Notes under the pieces: model-generated
Seen by the model: only the letters and a program-made list of their open reading frames with translations
Databases searched by the model: none
What the model was told of the DNA's origin: nothing
Shown here: positions 24,780 to 35,400 of the stretch, piece after piece
How the letters are laid out: each line of letters opens with the position of its first letter
How positions within the stretch are numbered: position 1 is the stretch's first letter
Made by a program: the position numbers and the translations under genes
Assembly: GCA_009746045.1 (NCBI GenBank)
Contig: RPFO01001997.1
Span: 62,001-126,000 of the forward strand
Source: Mesostigma viride
Lineage: Eukaryota > Streptophyta > Mesostigmatophyceae > Mesostigmatales > Mesostigmataceae
DNA: 64,000 nt
Reading direction: 5' to 3'

Positions 24780-25985
24780 TAAAATTAAATTAAATTAAAT
24801 TATAACATGACTCCGTTGGGAGAGCATGTAGCACATATTCCCTTGCAGGATGGATGGAGGTGGGCGAAGCGGCGAGACCGCACTAAGCTAACTCTATAAG
24901 CTATCTAGAAAACCCTAACTACTCTACTCAGCAAATCTCCCCTTCCTCTTGGGGGGAGGGGCCTTGCCCAAAGGGGCGGGCGTGTGAGCCTAGCTGGACA
25001 ATCGTCTTCCACCTCTTCTTGTCCTGCATAGCAGTCCAAGCTTAAGAGAGAGGGAGTGAATGCGGTGTTCAAACTTAGCTGGGACGTACCACTAGGTAGG
25101 CCAGCTGGAGGTAGGTCGGCCATAGCCCCGTCGCCGTTGTTGCTGCACCAGGGTCAAGCCGTCGTCCAGCGTGTAGGAAGTCCTCGTGAGCTGCTTGCGG
25201 CGAACCAACAGCTTATTCACCATGTAATCAAAGGTGAGGAGCACGGGAGCCGGGCCAGCCTTGCCCCGCGCGCGCGAGGAAGGTGGACAGCCGACATCCG
25301 CAGCTCACCAGTGAGTGCCATGGGGGTAAGAATGTCGCACTTAACCGCTATGGCAAGCTTCTCGGAGTCCTCACCTGCCGGCTGGTCGAAGTGCTTGACG
25401 ATGACGTTACGGCTGCGCTTGGCGATGTCCGCCTCCTTGCGGCCGGGTGGAGCGTTCGTTGCTTGAGCTGTGCTGCGATGGTGGAGGCGGTGGAGGTGGT
25501 ACGTACGGTGGTGCTTCAGCATGTCCGCCCAGGTCTGGGTGGGAGGAGCATCATCGGCTGGGCCAGCAGGTGCTGGCCGGGTGGCGATGTCCTTAATTCA
25601 CCACCTGGGCGGTGAGGCCTGCAGTGTTTCGCAGGCAATCAACAATTGTGATCGACGGCGTTGTCCTGGAGGCACTTGTTGATGTCGAGGAGCTGGTCGG
25701 TGATGGCGGCAGTGGATGCGGGGGTGGCGGCGGAATTGGCGAGGATCCTCGAGGGTGGAGGTGGAGGTGACGGTGGTGGAAAGGTGAGGGAGCTCAGCAG
25801 CTAGCGTGCCGCCGATTGTTGCCACATCTGCAGCGAGGGCCGAGCCATGTGTTGCTCGAGCGCCTCCTTTAAGGAAGGAGCGGAAGGTGGGTGTGGAAGC
25901 CGGAAATGGATGGAGCCCAGATCTCGCCATCAGAGCGCATGAGGAGGGAGCAGAGAATGGTGCGCTGGAGTTGGGGCCGGGCGCA
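24780..25985 (-). mobile_element. Internally deleted LINE: ORF1 remnant fused to ORF2 C-terminus
   Basis: On the minus strand, 25985-25110 matches the ORF1 gene at 39313-40734 (for example RNVIVKHFDQPAGEDSEKL) with frameshifts. At about 25105 the sequence jumps from the ORF1 segment encoding LWPTYLQL to the ORF2 C-terminal segment (TTTGAACACCGCATTCACTC, 25065-24910). It continues into a 3' UTR, a stem region (24805-24832) and an AT-rich tail at 24780-24803. Most of ORF2 is missing. Confidence 0.65.
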
Positions 25986-26034
25986 TCCGAATTAACAGAA
26001 AGTTTGTGCTCATCCAGGCGCTGTACAGATGGAT

Positions 26035-26117
26035 TAATTAATTAATTAATTAATAGACACGTGACTGCGTCACGTGAGCATAAGTCCTCAGTGGGAGGGG
26101 AACATGGGATGGAATGG
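26035..26117 (-). mobile_element. Very short LINE 3' end
   Basis: Carries the hairpin CACGTGACTGCGTCACGTG (26060-26078) and a (TTAA)n tail (26035-26055), nearly identical to 27054-27139. Only about 80 bp of the 3' end is present. Confidence 0.6.
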
Positions 26118-27017
26118 ATTAATTAATTAATTAGTAACATAACTCCGTTGGGAGTATATGTAGCACATATCCCGGAGAAGGGGCATATGGCTTTTAATAC
26201 ATTCTGGGCTACTTCCTGCAAGAGTGGAATGTAAGCAACACTTGCTCTAGTACTAAGGTGCACCAAGGGCACCTGCCCCACCATGCTGTCTCGGAGCTCA
26301 ACCCAACTAAGGGGGGGGCGGCATGGGGGGGGAAGATCATCATGGCTATACAAGAGCTAGGGCATGGCTTCTCAACAGAGAGCGTCTCTCTGCATAGGCA
26401 TAGCATGGCTAAACTCATAATGCAACATCCATGGGAGGTCCCATTATAGGCATGGCTTGGCTAAATGTTGAAGGCATCATGCATCCATGGGGGCCATTAT
26501 GGGCGCACATGCGCGTGGGCCACATGCTAGGCTAAGCCTGACTAATCTACACTACTGGTATATATTCCCTAGTCTGAGGTGGCAGGAGGTGCCTGCCAAG
26601 GCTTGTGGTCAACGTGGATGACCGCCCCCCTCCAGTATACCGGCTTCCCCCTTGCGCTCTGCCGGAGCTGAAGGTAGGTCGGCCATAGCTCGCGTCGCCG
26701 CTGTTGCTGGGCCAGGGTCAAGTCGTCGTCCAGCGTGAAGCGAGTCCCCGAGAGCTAATCTTGCGGCCTTTAATTCAGGAACGACAGCTTGTCCGCCATG
26801 TACTTAAAGGTGAGGAGCACGGGTGCCGGGCCAGCCTTACCCCGCGCGCGGGGGAGGCGGACAGCCAACATCCGCAGCTCACCATGCAGTGAGTTACATG
26901 GGGGCAAGAATGTCGCGAGAAGAGTCGTTGAGGTCTCACCTACCGGCTGGTCGAAGTGCTTGACGATGACATTGTGGAGCCCTGCGCTGGGTGATGTCGG
27001 CCTCCTCGCGAAGGTCG
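26118..27017 (-). mobile_element. 5'-truncated LINE fragment (ORF1 C-terminus plus 3' UTR)
   Basis: Minus-strand match to 40230-41155: ORF1 C-terminal segment at 27010-26590 (frameshifted), then the 3' UTR, then the 3' stem sequence ACTCCGTTGGGAGTATATG (26146-26164 as read on plus) and an ATTA tail at 26119-26137. It abuts the (TTAA)n tail of the LINE at 27027, so insertions are stacked tail to head. Confidence 0.6.
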
Positions 27018-27026
27018 GATGGAATG

Positions 27027-28850
27027 GATTAATTAATTAATTAATTAATTAATTAATTAGTTAATTAATTAATAGACACGTGACTGCGTCACGTGAGCAT
27101 AGCTCCTCAGTGGGAGGGGAACATGGGATGGAATGGATGGTGTAAGCTATCTAGGTCCTAGTTATACATGGTTGTGGGCACCGCGGCCCGAATCGCTATG
27201 CATGAATGCCATACGCGGTCACACGCGGAGCCCCCACAGACTTGGGGTTGGTCTCCTTCATCACTACTTGCCATCTATCCTTAATTGCGCACCATCTGCC
27301 TCCATATTACAGACAAACCAGGAGGCTGCCAGGGTCACTGTGAGCCCGTCACGTCTATAGTGTAGCACATGTCCATGCCGAGTCTATCTATCACGAAAAG
27401 TCCACGGGTGGCGGCCCTGCCGCGCGCAGCCGGGGGCACGCCAGGTGAGGACATATCGCCCTGGGTGGGCGGGCTTGGTGCCAGCTAGTCTATCTGATGT
27501 ATCTACCTGATCTGTGCGGGCCAGGTGCCCGGCTAGGCCCAGGCGCCTGTGCCTAATAATGTGGGAAACATAGGGCAAATCAGCGTACAAATCCTCATTA
27601 CTAATGTGCAAACCAAAGGGGATGTTCAGGGCCTTGCGCAGCATCTTGGTGACCGTCGGTGCCGTCGAGTCGTTGCTCCAGCTCCTGCGTCAGTGTCCAG
27701 GTCTCGGCGCCGTAGGTCAGGATCGTCAGAATGACGACCTTGAAGAGGTCACGCTTGACGATCCGGGGTAGGGCGGGGTTGCTCCACCAGCGGCGGTGGT
27801 CATGGAGGTGCGCCCACGCCATGCCGATCCGTGTCGTCATGTCGTCCTCGCAGTCGGGAAGCCAACTGCCGAGCAGCTTGAAGCGGCCTGAAGGAGGGTA
27901 GTTGATGACCTCGGTGTCGTCTAACTAAGAGGCGGAGTGTGGGTGGGGGCCCTGCCATGCCGAGGGCCAGGGCCTCCGTTTTGGGGCTGATTTCTAGACC
28001 GGCCAACCGCCCGAGCCTCGAGCGCCAGGCAGTCCAGCCAAAGGTGGGCAGACTCCGGCTTCTCGATGAGCGTGATGTCGTCGGCATAAATGAGGTCAGC
28101 TAGTAAATTCTGCTTGTTAGTCGGCCCCCCTTCTCCAAGCTTGTTCGTGATCGCTAGGCCAGGGGCACGGCCTGCAATGCTAGCAAAGCGAGCACGTGCC
28201 TGGCGCATAACATAATCCACTACAATAATTTAAACAGGTACGGCAACAGGACGCAACCCTGCCAGACGCCGGTCTGCAGTGGGCAATTGGCGGGGTAATG
28301 CCGTGTTGAGTGCGCACCGAAGTGGTCGACCCCTCATACAGCGTGCGGATGACGGTAATCAGGGGAGTGGGGACGCGAGCGCGAGCAAGTACAGCCCAAA
28401 GAGCGTCCCAGAGGACAGAATCAAAAGCCTTGATGAAGTCGATGAAGATCAGGATGGGGGGAAACTCACCAGGTTGCAGGAGAGCGATTTCCTCGAAGAG
28501 GCGACGCGCGACGAAGATGGCCATGACGGTGTTGCGCCCAGGACGAAAGCCCATTTGACTTTCCCCTAGGTGACAGTCGAGAGCAGAACGAAGGCGGTTG
28601 AGGATCATGCGCATGAACAACTTGAGTGCCTGTGCGGCGCTCTGGATGCAGACTCCTCGGTAGTTGGCGGGGTCGTCAGGGGAACCTTTGTTTTTGTACA
28701 GCATAATAAGGTAGCGCTGTGCTGCCACTCAGGAATCGGCGGCGCGTCGGCAAGCAGGATCCGGTTGCAGACGTCAAGCAGGAACCCCGTGAGCGCCGTC
28801 AGCTCAATCACCGGGGCTGCATGGGAGCTGATCAGTGTCCATGTTACCAA
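27027..28850 (-). mobile_element. LINE (non-LTR retrotransposon) copy with decayed reverse transcriptase
   Basis: Minus-strand fragments in order: RT fingers/palm at 28728-28180 (YRGVCIQSAAQALKLFMRMI, LGESQMGFRPGRNT, FIDFIKAFDSVLWDALW with the first catalytic Asp), the YADD catalytic box at about 28090-28075 (LIYADDITLIEKPES), the thumb motif TYGAETWTLTQELEQRL near 27720, and the C-terminal motif RRLGLAGHLARTDQVDT near 27540. The frame changes several times, so the gene is dead. A 3' UTR follows, then a hairpin CACGTGACGCAGTCACGTG (27077-27095) and a (TTAA)n tail at 27027-27073. The 5' end is truncated near 28850 within ORF2. No endonuclease is visible. Confidence 0.85.
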
Positions 28851-30540
28851 GAAAAGCCCTTATTTTAGGACCAGTTTGAATTAAAAAATATGTGTGCAAA
28901 CATCAAATTTTGACCCTGGCATTTTTACCACTGACAGATAACACACTTTTTGAATTTTGGACAAAAACCTGGGTTCAAATAATTACATTTAGTGCCTGAA
29001 TGGACCCTGGCCCATGGCAGGCCTTAAACCACAAATTTGGCCAAAATGAGAATTTAGGACCACTAGGACCAATTAGTATCAACGCATGACCATGCTATCC
29101 ACACGGTCCCTTGAGCATCTTACAAGCGCTAGGGGACCCTACGAGGCCTTGGGATGGCGGGGCAGCGTATAACAAGGCCATACCCTGCTGTGGCTGCCTC
29201 TATATATACGCGTGCTTAACGGTGTCACAGATGGTGCAGGTAATGCAATATACAGTTGCATGGTTGCTGAGGTTGCCCGGCTTGAACATGGCCCACCCCT
29301 TGCGGTAAACTTTCTCTAAGCATATGCCAAACCTTCTTTGACATCACGGACATGCTGGCCACCACCCAGCGATGAAAAAACATTGCTTTTGCATTGCAAC
29401 TAACACATGAATGCAGCCAAATCAAGTTACAGAACAACGTTGTGCTAACATGCAACGCTTTGTGAGCGAATTCAGGGTGCATGTAACACGTAAACCATAC
29501 TGTATATGCTGTCTGAGAACACCCTGAACGACTGCAGGCCATAGGACCATGGTTTATAACTAACACATGAGTAAAACTGCTCTTACGCATGTGTGTTTTA
29601 GCTGCAGCGGACGACGAAGATAGAGACGTAAAAAATTGTATGACGTAAACCAACTATGTGTGACAGTTATGTGCACAGAGAGCGTCCCCTCTTTTTAGGC
29701 ATAGCTTGCTGACTCAAAACACCACGACAGCGTTGCCAGTTACACTCATGATCTAGGGCACCCCGGCACGTACCTGCTACTTACGTCGCCTCATTCCAGA
29801 TGGTTGCAAAAAAGTCGCTGAAATCCGCAGCGAGGTCAGCTTTCCGAGAGCTGAGCGCACCAAAGCTGGCCAACCGGTTCGAAAATGATATAAACCACGC
29901 TTGTGCTGCGTTCTAGGTCCAAGAAATACCGAAAGTGAAGACCTATAAGGTGCGCTCGCTGCCCAGCCTGAACGTCCCTAAAACATGGTCGACAATGGAA
30001 ATCGGGCAAGAATATCACGGCCCAGGCGCTCCCATGTCAAATACTCCGTTTCTAAACTCCAGACTATAATCAAAATCGTCCACAAAAATTTCCTGGCTTG
30101 ATTCGCACCACCATTGCTAATACACTAACATGTTTGTGCCAAAATCGACCCTCCGCGAGCAGGCGATCTGCGACCCATTTGTGTTGTGCCGCTGTGCTAC
30201 AGCGCTACACATAAAAACTTGCGCAGAAAATTTCACAGCCTTTAAGCATAACTAACGACCTTTCGTTTTTGCTACTGGGCGCCCGAAATGATAAACGCAC
30301 GTGAAAACGCCGGCCACGATTGTCAGGTCGCCATATCCACCTCAGATCATTCCCGCACCCACTTTTTCGCTCCAAAATCGGCTATATTTTTGGTCGAGGT
30401 ACCTACTTTCCCGCCATTATACCCGGTACCCGGGTACGGAATCCGGGTACCATGTGCCGGTACCACGGGTCGGGTACATCATGCCGGGTACGGTCCACAT
30501 GGGGTACGGTCCATATAGTGACCCCCCCCCCCCGGTACCT
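28851..30540. other. Intergenic, no supported gene
   Basis: AT-richer unique sequence beyond the truncated 5' end of the LINE. No coding signal was recognised. 30400-30540 is dense in GGTACC/GGGTAC motifs and ends in a C run. Confidence 0.5.
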
Positions 30541-30555
30541 CGGTTATAGTAAATT

Positions 30556-30592
30556 GGTCCTTAATTTAGGACAAAGTCCTAAATTAAGGACC
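30556..30592. repeat. Perfect 17-bp inverted repeat, 3-nt loop
   Basis: GGTCCTTAATTTAGGAC, AAA, GTCCTAAATTAAGGACC. It sits next to the end of the LINE ORF2 fragment at 30600 and after a GGTAC-rich stretch (30400-30540, about ten GGTAC motifs). Confidence 0.85.
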
Positions 30593-30599
30593 GTGGTAG

Positions 30600-31386
30600 C
30601 GCTAACATCAGGTCCAACGGCGGCGTAGAAGCGGAGTTGCTTGGCGGCGGTGCTCAGCTTGAGCTCGGTGAACGGCGCGGTAGCTCGTTGGGGTCGGCCA
30701 GGGGTTCCGTCAGGGCTGGGTACGTGTAGTCCTGCTCAGCGGCGGGCGGCGTGCGCGGCGCCGGCGCAGGGACGTCCGCAGGCGCTACTGGCAGCCAGCT
30801 AGGCGTGCGGCCGCCAGAGGGCCAAGCGGCGGAGGCGGCGGGGGGGCGCCGAGCAGCCGGGACTGGGAGGAATACCACTGGTCGAGCTGCTGCTGTGATG
30901 AGCCAAAGAGCGTCCGCGGCGCCGGCTGCGCGCCGCCGGCGGGCCGTTCATGGGCGTGACGCAGGCGTGTTCAGGCGTACTTGCCGTGCTGGTCCTTGAG
31001 GTGGGCGAAGTACTCGCGGACATGAAGGTCCTCCTGCTCCTTGGTCGCCTGCCGCCGATGGCCGAGTGGTAATCAGCTTTGAGGCGGGCGTAGCGGGCGG
31101 GGTCGCGGTTGTCGCGCAGGGCTTGCCGGGCCTGGATGACGGCGGGGAGCCGGTGCAGGCTGGTGAAGCGGGGCGGGCGGGGGGGGCTGGGGCAGCAGGG
31201 CCCCGGCCGCGGGCAACTTGCCAGCGAGGTGCCGAAGGGCCGATGCCGGGCCGGCAGCAAACAGCTGGGCGTTGGCCGGGATGTCCAGCGTGTCGACGAA
31301 CGCCTCTGCTGCGCGCTTGTGGGCGCGTTTTTCAGGAAGTCCTCCAGAGCGTCGTCAGATTTCTCAAGCAACTGCAGTGTGCGCAA
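30600..31386 (-). pseudogene. LINE ORF2 fragment upstream of the RT domain
   Basis: The minus-strand frames show LLEKSDDALEDFLKNAPTSA (31370-31310), QALRDNRDPARYARLKADY (about 31120-31060) and DYTYPALTEPLADPNEL (about 30740-30690) followed by KLSTAAKQLRFYAAVGPD in another frame. The LTEPL...EL...GPD pattern is usual between endonuclease and RT domains of LINE ORF2. Frames change, so it is broken. Confidence 0.45.
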
Positions 31387-31439
31387 ATGGAATGGATGGT
31401 GTAAGGCTGTAAGCTATCTAGACAATATTATGGCTGGCT

Positions 31440-31735
31440 GACGTGTAGAGCGACTAGATGACCTAGACGGTGGGGCCGGAAACAGCATGCTTGATCAGGG
31501 CGTGTGTTTCGAGCCTAACTGGCCGGGAGTGTCTAGTATCTCTCTGCATAGGCAGAGCTTGGCTAAATTCAGTTGAAAGATGGGTAGGGTTGCGTGTACC
31601 CATCGACCATCCAACCGTCCTTTTGATCATCGGGCCGGTTCAGTTAACCCAATGATGCTCCGTGACGGACTGAGTCCCCAACAGGAGCATGAGTTTAATT
31701 AATTAATTAATTAATTAATTAATTAATTGAAATTA
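31440..31735 (+). mobile_element. LINE family-2 3' end with hairpin and (TTAA)n tail
   Basis: Ends with ATGCTCCGTGACGGACTGAG, an ACAGGAGCAT return arm (31651-31692) and (TTAA)n at 31695-31728. The same 3' architecture lies at 38905-38978 and 49258-49339. The 5' limit is unclear. Confidence 0.5.
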
Positions 31736-31896
31736 AAAATACAATACCGGCCGACAATGATGACAGAATCAACAACCAAACTGATGACCAAGATCCGCAG
31801 TGAATTCTAGGTTACAAGTGTTGGGTGGGCAGGGTGGCGCGGGCTGGCGACGACCCACCACGGCAGTAAAAAACAGTGCCACACCGCGCTAGAAGC

Positions 31897-32087
31897 CAGT
31901 TCACGCCTTAAGTTGGGTTTTCGCTACTACAGCCAACAGCCTTAAGTTGGGTTCGCCATGCAGCCAACTGCGACCCAACTTGAGGCGTGAACCCAACTTA
32001 AGCCAACCCAACTTAAGGCGTGAATGACTGTACTGCGCGACCCAACACCCAACGTACAACCCAACACACCTAAGGCGTGAATAACTG
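31897..32087. repeat. Foldback cluster upstream of the helicase
   Basis: Contains TTCACGCCTTAAGTTGGGTT (31900-31919) and its complement AACCCAACTTAAGGCGTGAA (32005-32024). There are further partial copies at 31940, 31974-31991 and 32070-32082. Outer ends read CAGTTCACGCC and GGCGTGAATAACTG. No target duplication was found. It ends 390 bp before the helicase ATG. Confidence 0.6.
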
Positions 32088-32476
32088 TAAAGGTAATCGT
32101 GCCTACCGGCAGCATCAGTTACTTCCGACGCACCGTACGCTTACCGATCAAAATAGGAAGGTGAAGCAGGTGCCTGTAATTTAGGTGAGATAAAAAATCG
32201 CAACGACACAGCGCACTATGGCACGCTCTTTTAAACGGCCACACGAATTTACGTGGAAGCTGTGGTCGGAAACAGTGAAGCGCACTAGTTCGATCAAATG
32301 TTCCATAGTTGTTGAGGACGAGACATCGGAACATTTCGACGGTTAGAACCAGATGATTGTAGGTGTGCAGGCCATGGTGCATTCGATTGGAGCAGCACGG
32401 GTGTGTCCGCGTATCGGTCTGGGAAATTGGTCGGGTTTGTAAGGCCGCCAGTAGTTGATTTGCTGTTTTTGAAGTT

Positions 32477-35400
32477 ATGGCGGAACGAGGTAGAGGACGC
32501 GGTGGAGACAGGGGGGTAAGGAGAGGTCTGGCGCCCGGCATGCGACCTGTGTCGGAGGCGTCGCGAATTACCCTGCAAGAGCGGGTGGAGGCGTTTAGGA
32601 TAAGTGACGATGAGAGCCTGACGTTTGAAGCCGACTTGACGAACCATGACCGTGCCATTTTGCACGACCTTTGCAAGAAGCTCGGGCTCAAGTCGAAGAG
32701 CCACGGCAGCGGCGCCAATCGTCGCCTGACCATCTCCAAGACCGCTCGCCAGGCGACGAGGCCTGCCGACAATGCCTACGACCTTACCTTTTGTCCGCAG
32801 TCCACCAGCATTCTTGAAGACCACTTCGCTCAATTCCCCCCCACGGCTCAGGAATTGCGGACACTGGCTGCGGCAGCCGCGAGCGCGCCGTCCCGCGACC
32901 CAGCGATGCCCGCCGATCACAAGACCAAGACCGCCGGGCGGCGGGATCCCCTGCCCGCGAACCCCGGTGAGACGGACGGAGCGACGGACATGCTGGTCGA
33001 CCAGCCGGTCATCCACGACGGGCCCGGCCAGGAAAGTGCGCGTGGGGTCCCTGGGCTTGACAACCCCGCCCCTGGCGGGTCCTCCCAGCGGGCCAAGGCC
33101 CTCATGGCCAAGGCGGCAGCCCACAAGACAGCGGTGGCAGCCTCTCTGACGCTCCAGCGCATCGAGGCAACGCGCCTAGGGCTCCCGATTGCTGCCCTTC
33201 GCGAGGAGATCGTGACAGCTGTCCAGCGTCACCAGGTGGTCATGGTCGCGGGCGAGACGGGGTCGGGCAAGACGACCCAAGTCCCCCAGTATGTGCTGGA
33301 GGACTGCTGGGAGCGCGGCATGGATGCCAGAATGATCGTCACGCAGCCCCGACGCATCAGCGCCATGTCCGTGGCGGACCGGGTGGCGGCCGAGCGTGGG
33401 GAGAGCGTGGGGGGGGGCACGGTGGGGTACCAAGTGAGGCTGGAGAGCAAAGGGAATAAAGACACGACCGCCATCATGTTCATGACGAATGGGGTGCTCG
33501 TGCGGAAGCTGTGCGGGGGGAGGGGCGGGGGGAGGGGCCCGGATGAGTGTGGGAGCGGTTCTCAGAACCCTGGGGGGGGAGGAGGCAGGGATCAGGAGCA
33601 CAGGGGAAGCGCTCCCGTGGGGGGAAACGTTGCGGCTGCTGGCAACAACAACAGCAACGACGGCAAGAAGAACGACACAGGGGATGCCGCGGGGGGGATG
33701 GGCGGGGGGGGCGGGGCCGGGGGGGGGGGGGTGACCAGTGGCGGGGCTGGGGGCGGGGACGGCGCGGTCATGGGGGGCGGGTTGCCCCCAGGCCTCAAGG
33801 GGGTGACCCACATCGTGGTGGATGAGATCCACGAACGGGACCGGTTCGCCGACTTCATGCTGATCATATTAAGGGACGTCCTCCCCCGCGCGCCGCACCT
33901 GCGGCTCATCCTGATGTCCGCGACGCTCCAAGTGGACCTGTTTTCGCGCTATTTCAGGAACTGCCCCGTCATCCAGGTCTCGGGGCGTACGTTCCCCGTG
34001 CGGGAAATATTCTTGGAGGACGTGCTGGCGAAGACGGGATATGTGGGTGACGTGCGCCAGCTGGCGACGGGGGAGTACGCAGAGGGGAACACGCTGTTTG
34101 AGGCGGGGAAGATATTGGACGCTAAAATTAGCCGAAGGGAGGACCCTGTAATGGACGAGCTGATCGAGCGGGCGTGGAAGGAGGGGACGGACGCCAGTGT
34201 CGCCGCGATGATGCAGCGTTTGAGGGATAGCTTGGCGCCATGCCCTGTTGGGGAGGGGCGGGGGGGAGGGGCGGGGGGAAATGGCGCGGCGGCGGGTGGT
34301 GGCACGGTGACGCCTGGTGGTGCGGGGGGTGGGAAGGGGGGCAAGGGGAGGAAGGGGGGCGGGGCGCCGAGGGGCGGGGCGGGTGTGGACGGTGATGGTG
34401 ATGTGGCGATCATGGAAGGGGAGGAGGAGGAGGATGACGAGGATGATGTCGGCGATGATGACGATGACGACGATGATGACGACGAGGAAGAGCAGCACAC
34501 GGGGGCGTTGAGCGACGAGGGCGAAGGGGCGGAGGGGGAAGTCGATGCGGGCGGTAGCATGGCCGCCGTGGTAACCGCTGGCAGTCTGTTGGACTACCAG
34601 CATCCGCAAAGCGGCGCGACGGCCCTCATGGTGGTGGCGGGGCAAGGGCGGGGCGACGAGGTAGCGGAACTGCTCTCGCTGGGCGCGGACGCGTTCAGGG
34701 TCGCTGGGAATGGCAGCCGCGCGGTCGACTGGGCTTACATCTTCGACCACGCGGTGGCGGCGTCGCTGCTCGAGGAGCACATGGCCGAGATGGAACGCAC
34801 AGGGACCCTGGGGGACAAGGCGCAGGCGCTGCACAAGTACCAGATGTCGGTTGACGCGGACGTGGTCGACATCCCGCTCATCGTGGCCCTGTTGAAGTAC
34901 ATCGTGGGGGGCGGGTGGCGCGTGGCGGGGGATTACCACGGCCACGGGCATGGCCACGGGCATCACGGAAATGCGGGCATGAGCCCGGTCCCTGACGGGG
35001 CCATCCTGGTGTTCCTGCCAGGGTGGCAGGAGATCAGCGAGCTGATGGAGGAGCTGCGGGGATCCGCCGAGTTTGGTGACGGGCGCAAGTACCTGGTGCT
35101 CCCGCTGCACTCGATGGTCGCGCCCAAGGACCAGCGGATGGTCTTCCAGCCTGCCCCCAAGGGCGCGCGCAAGATCATCCTCTCGACAAACATCGCCGAG
35201 GCGTCGGTGACGATCGACGACGTTGTGTACGTGATCAACTCCGGGCGCGTCAAGGAGAAGAGCTACGACCCGCACACGGCCACGGCCACGCTCCAGCTCG
35301 AGTGGATCTCGCGGGCGAACGAGAAACAGCGCAAGGGCCGCGCGGGCCGCGTCCGCCCCGGTGTCTGCTATCATCTGTACTCCCGGCACCGGTCCCGTTC

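Noticed and set aside
33869-35389. 506-codon minus frame opposite the helicase
   Set aside because: High GC and codon bias of the helicase create open antisense frames; no recognisable domain.
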